From positions 24,099,376 to 24,163,375 of the forward strand of contig OY744604.1 of NCBI GenBank assembly GCA_963556255.1: a stretch of 64,000 nucleotides of DNA. Reading direction: 5' to 3'. The stretch is from Allolobophora icterica. Its lineage: Eukaryota; Annelida; Clitellata; Crassiclitellata; Lumbricidae. The position numbers and the translations under genes were made by a program. This document shows positions 45,001 to 54,697 of this stretch, one piece after another; positions within the stretch are counted from its first letter, which is position 1; the number at the start of each line of letters is the position of its first letter. Below the pieces are notes generated by a model that saw nothing but the letters and a program-made list of their open reading frames with translations, was not told the DNA's origin and did no database searches.

Positions 45001-45430
45001 AGGGGGTCAAAATTTCGCAGACGGTCATAAAATGATGCCACACCCATATTAAAACGCGGAATGCTTGATTTTTATAATTTATGACGAAATTCATAGCGGT
45101 TCCAAATTTCGCAAACGGTCCCGAAGTGATGTCACACCCGCATTATACCGCAGAATGCTTGATTTTTCTAATTTATGACGAAATTCATAGGGGGTCCAAA
45201 TTTCGCAAACGGTCCCGAAGTGATGTCACACCCGCATTATACCGCAGAATGCTTGATTTTTCTAATTTATGACGAAATTCATAGGGGGGTCTAAATTTCG
45301 CAAACGGTCCCGAAGTGATGCCACACCCGCATTATACCGCAGAATGCTTGATTTTTCTAATTTATGACGAAATTCATAGGGGGTCTAAATTTCGCAAACG
45401 GTCCCGAAGTGATGCCACACCCGCATTATA
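45001..45430. repeat. 93-95-bp tandem repeat, about 4.7 copies
   Basis: Units beginning aaatttcgcaaacggtcccgaagtg start at about 45010, 45103, 45198, 45293 and 45387. Units two to four are nearly identical; the first and last are more diverged. It lies inside the Polinton, just after the last gene. Confidence 0.92.
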
Positions 45431-45800
45431 CTGTGAACGGCCTATCGATGTACTATGTTTAGCTTTTTTCTGCTACGTGCTTTAGTATGGCCCATAAATA
45501 TACGCCGGCGATAAACGAATGGCCTCTGTTTCGGGAATAAGCAGGTTTTCTAACCGAGATTTTGACCGACTGACATCATTATTTCTTGAAAATAGGTGAA
45601 ATTTTAACGCTTTGCGTTCCCAAATGCCGATGCCTGTGTATTAAAATGTATGGAAGAATTCTGGTATGAGGCCGATCAAGAGTTAAAGCCACATGTATTC
45701 GGGTCAACACGGCTGGAAAAACCCAAAAAAATTAGGTCGCCTGAAATAGCGGTGGGCCCACCTGCGCACAATTTCAGCCAAAGTGGCTGCGCTGTGGTTA
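45431..45800. other. No recognisable feature
   Basis: Gene-free part of the Polinton right side. A 92-codon plus frame at 45650 has no recognisable content. Confidence 0.4.
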
Positions 45801-46620
45801 ACAGTGCCTCCACTCCTTGGGATTTTTCCCAAGATCTTGGAAATTGGCTGATCTTCTTGGGATCTGGGGTTTTCCATGGCAATCTGGGGATTTTTTACTT
45901 AAGTCTACAGTCAAAATATAAATGTTAATATTTCATATGGAATTATAACAATAAGCATTTGTTGACTTGTTTTCGTTGAGTGACTCGTTTGCCATGTGTC
46001 TACAGCTACTGGTCGTTTACTTCTGTAGGCCCTACATTACTGACACTTATCTTGTGAAGAACATGACGTCATACTTCATCCGTACATTCCCTAGGTTCCG
46101 TATTCAATTGTTCCATACATTTTACCGCCGAGGCGGACGTTCCAAGTTTTTACGCAATTATTAAAGGAAAAGGACTAAATCGGGGCAAATCGTCGTTAAA
46201 TCGTAAGTTTTAAACCGGAATTTGTCATGGCATCGTCTGATTCTGACTCTGAGTCTGGCGACACTAACGCCGAGCCGCGTAAGAAAGCAAAGGTATGGTG
46301 TAGACAACTGTTAAACGAGGAATGGCTGAAAATCGATGTATTTAAATTTTGGCAAAGGAGATAAATATGCAGCAAAATTTGGCGTTTGTTCCAAAACACT
46401 GACTGGCGTTAGCAGGTCGACATACTGAAACACGCAGAGTCTGCCAAACACGTTAAAACTTACGAAACAAAACAGACCGACCACTCCCACAATTGACTAA
46501 GTGATTTTTTTGGGATATTAGTACAATCTTGGGATTTTTAGTACAATCTTGGGATTTTTGTAGCGAGATCTTGGGATTATAAATATGCATCAAATATCTA
46601 CAGTCAAGATGCATAGCACA
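45801..46620 (+). mobile_element. hAT relic (BED type) nested in Polinton
   Basis: cagtgcctccactcc at about 45803 looks like a hAT-type terminus (CAGTG). From 46227 a frame MASSDSDSESGD...WCRQLLNEEWLKIDVFKFW runs into a frame change and continues AAKFGVCSKTL...KHAESAKHV, the BED zinc-finger pattern at the start of many hAT transposases. The rest of the transposase is absent. Around 46505-46580 the phrase cttgggatttttagtacaat is repeated. This is a different hAT family from the 8.4 and 25.8 kb copies. The right end was not found. Confidence 0.55.
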
Positions 46621-47215
46621 ACCATTTCATAGCAAAACCATTAACCACGGGTCTTGGGTAAATACGTACATTTCCACAGCTGATAACCATTTTAGTTGTT
46701 GTTGATTATATGAACTTGGCAAGGACAACAGTTAAATAATTATAAATCCCAGAGCTCTTCTTAGTGGAAGCATTTTAGATGATTAACTGATTGATTGATT
46801 GGTCTTACGAAACCAACATAGTACCAGCAAATAAACACATAGAGCTTTTGAGTAGATATTCTTGAAAGCATGTTATGTAAATTTTATTGACTGATTGACC
46901 TTTTATTTTTACTGATGCGCTCAGCTTTCCATAGTCTGATGTTTCATCTGGATGTACGATTGATGATTATGAAGACAACGACGATTAGGCCTATGTAGCG
47001 TTTTTGCCCTCGTTAAAACAAGATACAATTGCGCCTATTGTTCCTTGTATAAAGGTTGTGGTGAATTTAAACACAGGCCTAATTTTGTGGCTATACTCAG
47101 TACAACAACAGTTTGAGGAAGAGTGTGCAACAACAACAACAACAGGGTTAATCATTTAGCAAAACCACACTTGATAACAAATTATGGGTTCATGCTTGAG
47201 GATTTTCCTCTGGAA
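46621..47215. other. No recognisable feature
   Basis: AT-rich sequence with a short (CAA)n run at about 47130-47142. No gene. Confidence 0.4.
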
Positions 47216-47375
47216 TTAACGGCTGTTGTGGTTATAATGCAACATTATATCAGTGTCTGTAACAAAAAGCACTGAAGTGTGGCTTTGATCAGACATCTGG
47301 GAGCGCCTCTGAGTAGAACTCTTGAAGAGGCGCTATATAAATATTATGATTGATTGATTGATTGATTGATGATGA
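47216..47375 (+). repeat. SINE-like 3' tail with gattgattg end
   Basis: The stretch ends gagcgcctctgagtagaactcttgaagaggcgctatataaatattatgattgattgattg. It is a hairpin around gcgcctc/gaggcgc followed by a tandem TGAT tail, the pattern of SINE/LINE 3' ends in marine invertebrates. A related hairpin occurs inverted at 60574-60612. A diverged copy of the upstream part lies at about 47975-48060. Confidence 0.5.
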
Positions 47376-47490
47376 CAACGATGTCTCTCTGAACGATGTC
47401 TTTCTGCCTCGTGTTCAATCGCTTGCAAAGTCCAGGCGGTCCGATTGTAATTCTCCTCTTCCTCTTCCGCCTTCTATTCCTCGTAGATAA

Positions 47491-47493
47491 TGT

Positions 47494-47540
<47 letters not shown>
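47491..47540. repeat. (GAT)n microsatellite
   Basis: About 50 bases of GAT repeats; the Asp-rich frame over it is an artefact. Confidence 0.93.
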
Positions 47541-47674
47541 GTGTTGTTGTTCACTTTGATACTGAAGACGATGATGATGGGTGCTTGCTGTGGCTGGTAA
47601 TGCGAGACATGAATTTTGTTTACGCGAAGTTCTTATTGGAAAAGCCAGACTATTTTTCCCTCCACGCGCAGCCC

Positions 47675-47805
47675 GCGGCTGTAATCAGGCTCGTCTACCC
47701 ATTAGCCAACGAAGGCGAGTATTTTCCCTGGGGAATCCCTGCACTCACAGCCGGCGGGCTCTAATCGGGCTCGTCTACCCATTAGCCAACAAAGACGAGT
47801 TGCCT
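47675..47805. repeat. 41-bp direct duplication
   Basis: The phrase aatc.ggctcgtctacccattagccaac.aag.cgag occurs at about 47680-47717 and 47763-47800. Confidence 0.8.
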
Positions 47806-48534
47806 CCTGTCTATAGGAATCTACAATGTACCGGTTTTATGGGTAACATTCTATGAGGTAGAGTAGACGCATACATAAATAAATACATTCAGACCCTAAC
47901 ACACGCTGTGATGATAATGTAGCAGTCAGACGGAACAAAAGGCTATCATCCTAGACGACCTCGCTCAAAGCCCGTTGTTGCAGAAGCTATTATGGGACGA
48001 CATTATATTAGCGTGTCTATTATAAAAGCACTAAAAATGTGGCTATGAACAGACAGCTGTGGTGAAAAAATAATATAATCGTTTTTACCTGAATCAAAAT
48101 GACACACCGTATTCTGGCACAACATTGTTCTTTAAAGCTATGATAATGTAGGCCCTAGTCTATAGAGTCATTCTAATACAAGAGGTAGTTGGCAAAATCA
48201 ATAGTTATGAACCGTTTTATCATTCAGTATAAGCTTATGCGCTGTGAATAATGATAATACCATAATAATCATGATGATGTTGTCGTTGTACATGATGATA
48301 ATGATGTTGTTCAGTTTGTGAGGATGCTACTTTATGTGGCTACTAAAAGCAGACATTAAGTTGATGTCTGCTGCGGTTGTCCTATAAAGCTGATTGATGT
48401 GTTTACATAGACAAGAGGTGTGGCTTAAAGAATGCATCAGTGGATGGCGCCTACACCTTATCAAAAAATAGGGGATGGATTTCTAAACGCCGGTCTGAAT
48501 CTAAAATCGACTCAGCTGTTTAGCAAACGGTACT
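47806..48534. other. Gene-free right side of Polinton
   Basis: AT-rich, with dispersed gatgat strings around 48250-48310 and a diverged repeat of 47220-47300 at 47975-48060. No coding content. Confidence 0.4.
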
Positions 48535-48909
48535 TTACATTTTTAAAGCTTCTTTGGCAGACTTAGGGCTTGGGGAGTTCTAAACAATTATATTAGAAGG
48601 CACAGCTTTAAAGCCAATCTGTTTATAAGGGCTAGTTGGCCACGAGAAGGCTTGGAGGCACTGGCTTCCCGCCGCTGTGATGTTAAACCGCTACTGGACA
48701 CCTACTAGATCAATTATAACCCTAGCTAAGCACTAGGCCTAATGTTGACTTTATGTCGCTGTGTCTTTGAAAGCTTTCAGGGAATGTGTATAGAAATCAC
48801 TTGAAGATTTCAGGGAATATGTATATACCCTGGTTTTTTCAGGGAATGTATACATTCCCTGAGTGAATCAGGGAATATACATATACCCTGAAATTTTCAG
48901 GGAATATAC
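48535..48909 (-). repeat. Polinton right terminal inverted repeat
   Basis: 375 bp, the reverse complement of the two parts of the left repeat. The outer 140 bp repeat the tcagggaatatgtatataccctg-type palindromes. The match to the left repeat stops at 48909. Gypsy integrase coding sequence begins immediately. Confidence 0.9.
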
Positions 48910-50524
48910 CTATGTAATTGTAAAAAAACTTGGGGAGGTTGATTACATAATCAGTACTCCAGACAGGAGGAAAACTAAAAGAGTGGTTCAGGTGAACCTC
49001 TTAAAGAAGTATATCTTGAGAGAGGAGAATGACCAAGCGTTACGGGAAGTAAATATGGTGGTCACGGAGGGTGAGCTAAAGGTGGTGACTGAGGATTCAT
49101 GGTTAGAAACAGTTGAATTAACTCATTTGGTTGCGGATGAACAGCGTCAGGTAAAGTCACTGTTGAGAGAGTTTCGATGGCTGTTCAGTGACAAGCCTGG
49201 AAAGACCAGGGTGATTCAACACTCCATTACATTAATTGAAGGAGCTAGGCCGATACGACTGACACCGTATCGGTTGCATCCTGAGAAATTAAGGTGGGTA
49301 ACTACCGAAATTTCTAAATTGCTGGAAGAAGGGATAATTGAACCTTCGGAGAGTCCTTGGGCTGCACCGATTGTTTTAGTACCGAAGCCAGATGGATCGT
49401 CTCGTTTCTGTACTGATTTCCGTAAACTGAATTCGGTTACGGTAGCGAATCCGTTTCCAATGCAAAGAATGGATTCGTTGTTAGATAAATTAGGGGTGCG
49501 AAGTTCTTGACCAAATTGGACATGATGAAAGGGTACTGGCAGGTACCTATTCTGAAAGAACACGTTCCATTTACTGGATTTGTTACCCCTAATGGACATT
49601 TTCAATGGAAGTATATGCCTTTCGGTTTAAAAGGAGCGCCTGCCACATTTAGTCGTTTGGTCCGGAAATTATTCATGGGGATGGAAAAGTTCTGTGATGC
49701 CTATTTAGATGATATTATTATTTTCAGTCGATCGTGGGTGGATCATTTGGGTCATTTGAAACAGGTTTTGTCAAAGATTCAGGAAGCTGAGTTACGGTTG
49801 AATTGGAATGTGTTTTTGCTAACGCTGAACTTGATTTTTTGGACATCATGTGGGTTTGAATTCAATTCAACCTCGGACGCAGAAAGTCGAGGCGCTGTTG
49901 AATTTCCCTCAGCCTAGAAATAAAAAGCAAGTGCAATCTTGGTTGGGATTGGCGGGCTATTATAGAAAATTCTTGCCGCATTATGCTGATTTAACGATAC
50001 CGTTGAATAACATTTTGCGGAAGAACAAACCATTTCTTTGGACAGAGGATACTCATCGAGCGTTCCTTGATTTGAAGTCTCGTTTGGCTTCTCGTTCAAT
50101 ATTGAGACCGCCTAATTATGATAAACCTTTTCTGTTGGCAGTTGACGCGTCGCAGGAATGTGTGGGAGCCTGTCTCTTTCAGATGGAAGAGGACGTCGAA
50201 CATCCAATCTGTTTCTTGAGCAGCAGGTTGAGAGTACATGAGTTGCATTACTCTACGGTTGAGAAGGAGGCGTTGGCTCTGGTAACTGCTGTACGAGCAT
50301 GCAGTGTTTACTTCGGTTCGGCGGAGGTGACCGTGTTTACGGATCCCAGTCCGTTGCAGTTTATCCGGACCATGGCCAATTCTAACCAGAAGCTGTTTCG
50401 TTGGATGCTTGAGTTGGAACAGTATTCGCTGAACATTCAGCATCGTCCTGGGAAGGACAACTTGCTGCCAGACCTGTTGAGTCGTCCGAGTCAGCCTTCG
50501 TATGTTTTGTGTGGGGTAGTCTAA
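48905..50524 (+). pseudogene. pol: Gmr1-like pol: integrase tail, RT, RNase H
   Basis: Three consecutive frames. Frame one to 49510: integrase GPY/F-type tail, acidic linker, then RT start (IRLTPYRLHPEKLRWVTTEI, LVPKPDGSSRFCTDFRKLN). Frame two 49507-49830: LDMMKGYWQVP, FGLKGAPATFSRLV and the catalytic YLDDIIIFS. Frame three 49850-50524: the thumb (LLNFPQPRNKKQVQSWLGLAGYYRKFLP) and RNase H (LLAVDASQECVGACLFQ, LHYSTVEKEALALV, FTDPSPLQFI, HRPGKDNLLPDLLSR). The frame changes at about 49500 and 49830-49850 inactivate it. RNase H is the last domain, directly before the LTR. Confidence 0.88.
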
Positions 50525-51067
50525 TTGTTTCAAGTTTAATTTGGATGTAATTAGATGTTTGTGGTCGTAGGTATTTTTTTACAGGTTTATGATTTACGCA
50601 AAATACGCGGAGGTTTTTGCTTATTGCACGTGTGGGGGTATGCTGGTTGGTAGGTGCTTCTGTGTGTTAGGAGTAAACGAGGTGAACATATAGTTGAGGT
50701 CGGACAGTCTATTGAACTCCAACTCTAGGTTGTACTATTCTTCAGGGTACGATATAGAGGATGGTCTGTACGAACACTGTTATATAAGCCTGTCGAGTTA
50801 GGAGTGTGTTGGAGTTTGGCTTAGTATTGTGGGCCGAGGCCACGTTTGTTAAGTAGGAGCCAAATCTCTCATGTATCATGGTTAAGCTACATTGCTGACT
50901 GTATCTTTAAAGACCTCTGTGTGAGCTTCGTTCAGGCCGCAGTTGGTTACTTTGTCGTCCTACTGAGGAAGGAGGAAACGACTTTTCTGTTATGGTCTCT
51001 GCGTTTGGTAACTATTAAACCTTTATTCTTTTATGGGAGCCTTTGTCCTTATTCAACCAACGTAACA
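48905..51067 (+). mobile_element. Gmr1-like Ty3/gypsy fragment with 3' LTR
   Basis: Starts abruptly at the Polinton end within the integrase C-terminal domain (YVIVKKLGEVDYIISTPDRRK...VNLLKKY). It continues into RT and RNase H, and after 50524 into about 540 bp that end in a TAACA string at about 51067, probably the 3' LTR. Integrase upstream of RT is the domain order of Gmr1-like elements, not of ordinary gypsy. The 5' half (LTR, gag, protease, integrase core) is missing and was not found on the left side of the Polinton. Confidence 0.75.
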
Positions 51068-51084
51068 ATCTAACAATATATATA

Positions 51085-51165
51085 GATCGGCCGCCTGCCG
51101 CAACCGGCCAGCCACGTGCTTCACTAAGACAGTACAACTAAACGTTATACATCTATCATGTATAA
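51085..51165. repeat. 80-bp repeat right of gypsy fragment (matches 28715)
   Basis: cagccacgtgcttcactaagacagtacaactaaacgttatacatctatcat, in the same orientation as its partner at 28715-28795. Confidence 0.7.
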
Positions 51166-51169
51166 TATA

Positions 51170-51770
51170 CACGCGAAACAAATGTAAAGCGCACTAAATA
51201 TGTACGGTAATATCTGGAACTGAAAGACTGTACACAAAACTGAGTTCACAATGCTCATGTAAACAACACAATCTTGTCTGCAATGAACTCTACCACTGCT
51301 CAGGAGATGAGGACAAATGTCACAACACACAGCCAATATCAGACGGACAAGGTGTTGAAGAGGATCAATGACAATGGAGTAAAATTTGCAACTGCGATAA
51401 CAATTATCATACAATATTTTCAACTTTTTAATTTGTCATTTCGACATTTCTGAGACGCAAAATAATCATACACAGTCAGTTATTACTAATTAGGAACATA
51501 TTAAAATTGAATAATGAGTGATTCTGAGTGTTTTAAGTTGCCATATGGCATAGTTTTTAGAAGAACAAACAATATAATTAAAATTTCTATGCACTTTTCA
51601 CACGTAACTTGTGAAACTATTCAAAATTAACCCGGAACCACTCAGAAAAACTGCTAACAACATATTTCATGATCAGTGAGGTTCTTATATGTAAAAAAAT
51701 ATTTGCCAACATTATACCCAAAAAGTATCTTTTTCACACTTTCCAACAGACTATGTATACAGTAAACATA
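51170..51770. other. No recognisable feature
   Basis: AT-rich; a 92-codon minus frame (51423-51145) shows no recognisable domain. Confidence 0.4.
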
Positions 51771-51771
51771 C

Positions 51772-52868
51772 ATATCGTCTGCTTAGAGTGCAAAGGTGCT
51801 ATCTCCAAATTTTCAAATTTTTTTTTATTGTTTTATTCTATTGCTACCAATGTAGTGTTTGAACTGTGAAAAGGTGGTATCGTTCACAGAGTAAATAAAA
51901 ACGCAGCAACTGTTTTAATATTGGGGCTATCTCCAACAACCTAGTTTTGAAATGTGCAAAGGTTCTATCTCCAATAGAGCTACTGCACTATGTGTTTACC
52001 AAAAAATAGGTTCCATGGTTTACTTTAGTATACATACGGCGTCGTGCTGAAGACTAATCCAAAAGTATTTTAAAGGAAAATTGCAAGTTTCTAACAATCA
52101 TGTTCGTAACATTTTGCATTAGTTAGACTTATTATTCTGAAAATATTATTGCATTTAATCATGGTAACTTGATGTCGACGAATCTTGCGTGTCGATAGAA
52201 ATCCGATGTAAACTTTGATGTCGGTGAATCTCATGAGTCAAGAGAAAATATGGAAGTAAAAGCGAAATTTTATGAAACTGATATCAGTGAATCAATTATG
52301 GTCACAGAATATATAAATTAAGATTTTGCAAATATTGATTCCTTAACCGCATAATTGTATGCAGCTGAAAATATTATGAAGGGCCAACATCATTTTTAAC
52401 CGTTAGTTTCGAACTTCGAGTGTGTACCAATAATAAATGTTTCAGCTTCTAAATTTTCTATTAAATTGTTCAAATAAATCAAAACAATTTACACAAATCA
52501 TTATTTATTATTTTATAGTATTTTTTTCTGTAAAAAGTAATTTTTAATCGCAAATTTAAGTTGTTGTACAATTATAGCTATCTCCACATAAGAAAATATT
52601 TTGAAATGTGCAAAGGTGCTATCGTCTGTTACAAGCATAGGAGGTCGTTGGTCACTTGCTGTTATTTTGCATTTTTTAAGGCGAGGCGTCACAAAATTTA
52701 AAATAATTACAACATTCCAACTAGGGAAATAATTTATTATCCAAATGACCATAAATCACAATCACATAAAAACTATTGGATTTGTAGCAACTATCAAAAG
52801 TTTAGATTTGCTCTCCTGAAAAATGACCAAAATGGAGATAGCACCTTTGCACTCTAAACAGACGATAT
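51772..52868. mobile_element. 1.1 kb non-autonomous TIR element
   Basis: Terminal inverted repeats of 36 bp (atatcgtctg.ttagagtgcaaaggtgctatctcca; 51772-51807 and 52833-52868). The core phrase gtgcaaaggt.ctatc recurs inside at about 51957 and 52609. No transposase frame. The target duplication is not evident and the superfamily unassigned. Confidence 0.7.
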
Positions 52869-53144
52869 TCATGCGCATACAGCTCCTGTGCTTGGCTAAG
52901 GACGTATGCACTGTACTAACTCTTAATTGTCCAATCAAAATAGAATTTTATACATATAATATAAACTTCATAATACTATATTAGCATTTATATATTATGC
53001 ATGAACACCACGCCTAACCACTCTAAAGCCTAACAAATTACCTACATGACGTCACGTCATGATATCATGACGCCACATACAAACATCGGCTTGTAATACT
53101 TTTCTTACACTTATGTATAGTGCCCTCAATACAATGAAATGACG
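52869..53144. other. Spacer left of piggyBac relic
   Basis: AT-rich with a gacgtcacgtcatgatatcatgacgcc palindromic stretch at about 53047-53073. No gene. Confidence 0.4.
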
Positions 53145-54697
53145 CTAGAATGAACATAGGAGACTGCTGGGAGCCTGGGAAAGTATTTCATCAATCAGCA
53201 GAGGTACATGTCTGACAGGAGATTTGACAGTGGACAGGGCACACATATTCTTATAACATGCCTTCCACAGCCATGGCCTTTCTGTCTTTCTGGGACAAAC
53301 TTGGCAGCGACCTCGTTTCTTTGGAGGTTCCATAGTGTCGTCTAACGGTCATGCTCTAATCAGTCCACGATGAGTTGCATCGCTGTTCTTGTAGCTCTTG
53401 GCAAAGGTCTTTTCCCAGTTTCTTGATGACGCTTTCTCACTGGAGCTTTGTCCACCTTCAATTTCTCACGAAGGACGTAAGCCCGAAGTTCCGCAATATC
53501 CACCATTTTGCAGAACAGCACTACCGGACAATGGCTGGTTGAGAACGTCGTGCTGAAGGTTTCTATCATCTGGTCAGCATAATCAACTACTTTGGTCTTG
53601 TTGTAGAAGTTGATAACCTCCGAAAGTTTCCTTGGTGTTTTGCCAAAAGTTCCATTGGAGATGTGCATAGTCAACAAGACGATGACCACTTTGTCTTTCT
53701 TACAGTTGAAAGAAAGCAATGACAAGTCGCCGGTCTCATTGAACCCGACAAGGGACGAGCACAATCTCGCGTCCGCTGGGAGAAACAAATTTTTTGGGCA
53801 ACTCTACTCGATTAGTACGAATAGTACCAACCAAAGTAGATTTATTTGTCTTCAGAACATCTCTATATAGTTAGGGCCAGCGAGGTGCAAAAGTTATCAG
53901 TGGTAATGTTGCGACCTCCACATTCAAGAGGTTGCATGAGCTGACGGACAACGTTTCCTCCCAGATCTTTGGTTGAAGCTGCATCAGCGCTCTCTTTGCT
54001 GCAATATAATTTATGCTGGCATTGTACACGTACTTCGTTTCAGCATTGCAGCACATCCATAACTTTATGCCGTATTTTGCCGGCTTTGACGGCATATTGA
54101 ACGAATTTGCATCGACCTCGATATGGAGCGAGCTTTTCGTCAATTGTGAGGAATGGGCCTGGAACATAGCCGTAATTTGGGGGGGACGAGGAGGACCCAT
54201 ACCCCACACTTTTTGGACTGGGGGTACCGTACCCCACACTTTTTGAACAATGCCAGTCAATATTTTATTATTGTACCTTCCAAGAGATCGCAGTCTCGGC
54301 CTTGCTTCGTGTATGCAAGAAACTGGTACCCCCACTTTTTAGACCAAACCTACGCCTCTGCCCTGGAATCATTGCACCTTGAGCGTTGTGTAAAAAGGAA
54401 CAATAAATAAGGAAGTAAAATTGTGAGTTTTGTGCTACTTTAGACTGTCTAATGAGAAAGAAACATCAATAATCAGTAATGGGGTCAAAAATGACCCCAT
54501 TACCCTATGTGTATAAATGTCTTGTAATTTTTTGTCCATGTAAAATTCGCATGAATATTCAACTGGAATACGTAGAGGCAACCTGTACAATAATTCTCGT
54601 GAAAAATCACATCAGCCATTTCAGTTTTTAATATCGATCCGTAGTTTGAAAATGCACTCTGGGGTCATTTTTGACCCCACGCCCGACGAAGGGTTAA
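53145..54697 (-). mobile_element. piggyBac relic ending at a TTAA
   Basis: Reading leftward, the end at 54694-54697 is TTAA followed by cccttcgtcgggcgtggggtcaaaaatgacccc. A second ggggtcaaaaatgacccc stands at about 54480. The transposase follows in pieces: GPFLTIDEKLAPYRGRCKF, MPSKPAKYGIKLWMCCNAETKYVYNASI, VINFYNKTKVVDYADQMIETFSTTFSTSHCPVVLFCKMVDIAELRAYV, and a C-terminal Cys-rich domain (KKRGRCQVCPRKTERPW...CYKNMCALSTVK). The frame changes several times (about 54120, 53930, 53790, 53350), so it is dead. The N-terminal part and the left end were not found. Confidence 0.85.

Larger units (their letters stand above)
28830..48909. mobile_element. Polinton/Maverick virus-like DNA transposon, about 20 kb
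   Basis: Bounded by inverted repeats: left 28830-30063 (with an 852-bp insert) and right 48535-48909. In between lie genes diagnostic of Polintons: protein-primed polymerase B, RVE integrase, FtsK/HerA-type ATPase, adenain-like protease, double jelly-roll major capsid and minor capsid proteins, plus accessory genes. Polintons replicate with their own polymerase, integrate with a retroviral-like integrase and can encode virions. Target duplications (usually 6 bp) were not identifiable at the ends. Four frameshifts and two in-frame stops are visible. A 3 kb gene-free right part (45.4-48.5 kb) contains a hAT relic and repeats. Confidence 0.95.

Noticed and set aside
47396..47764. Asp-rich 122-aa ORF
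   Set aside because: Driven by the GAT microsatellite; the rest overlaps a duplicated non-coding block.
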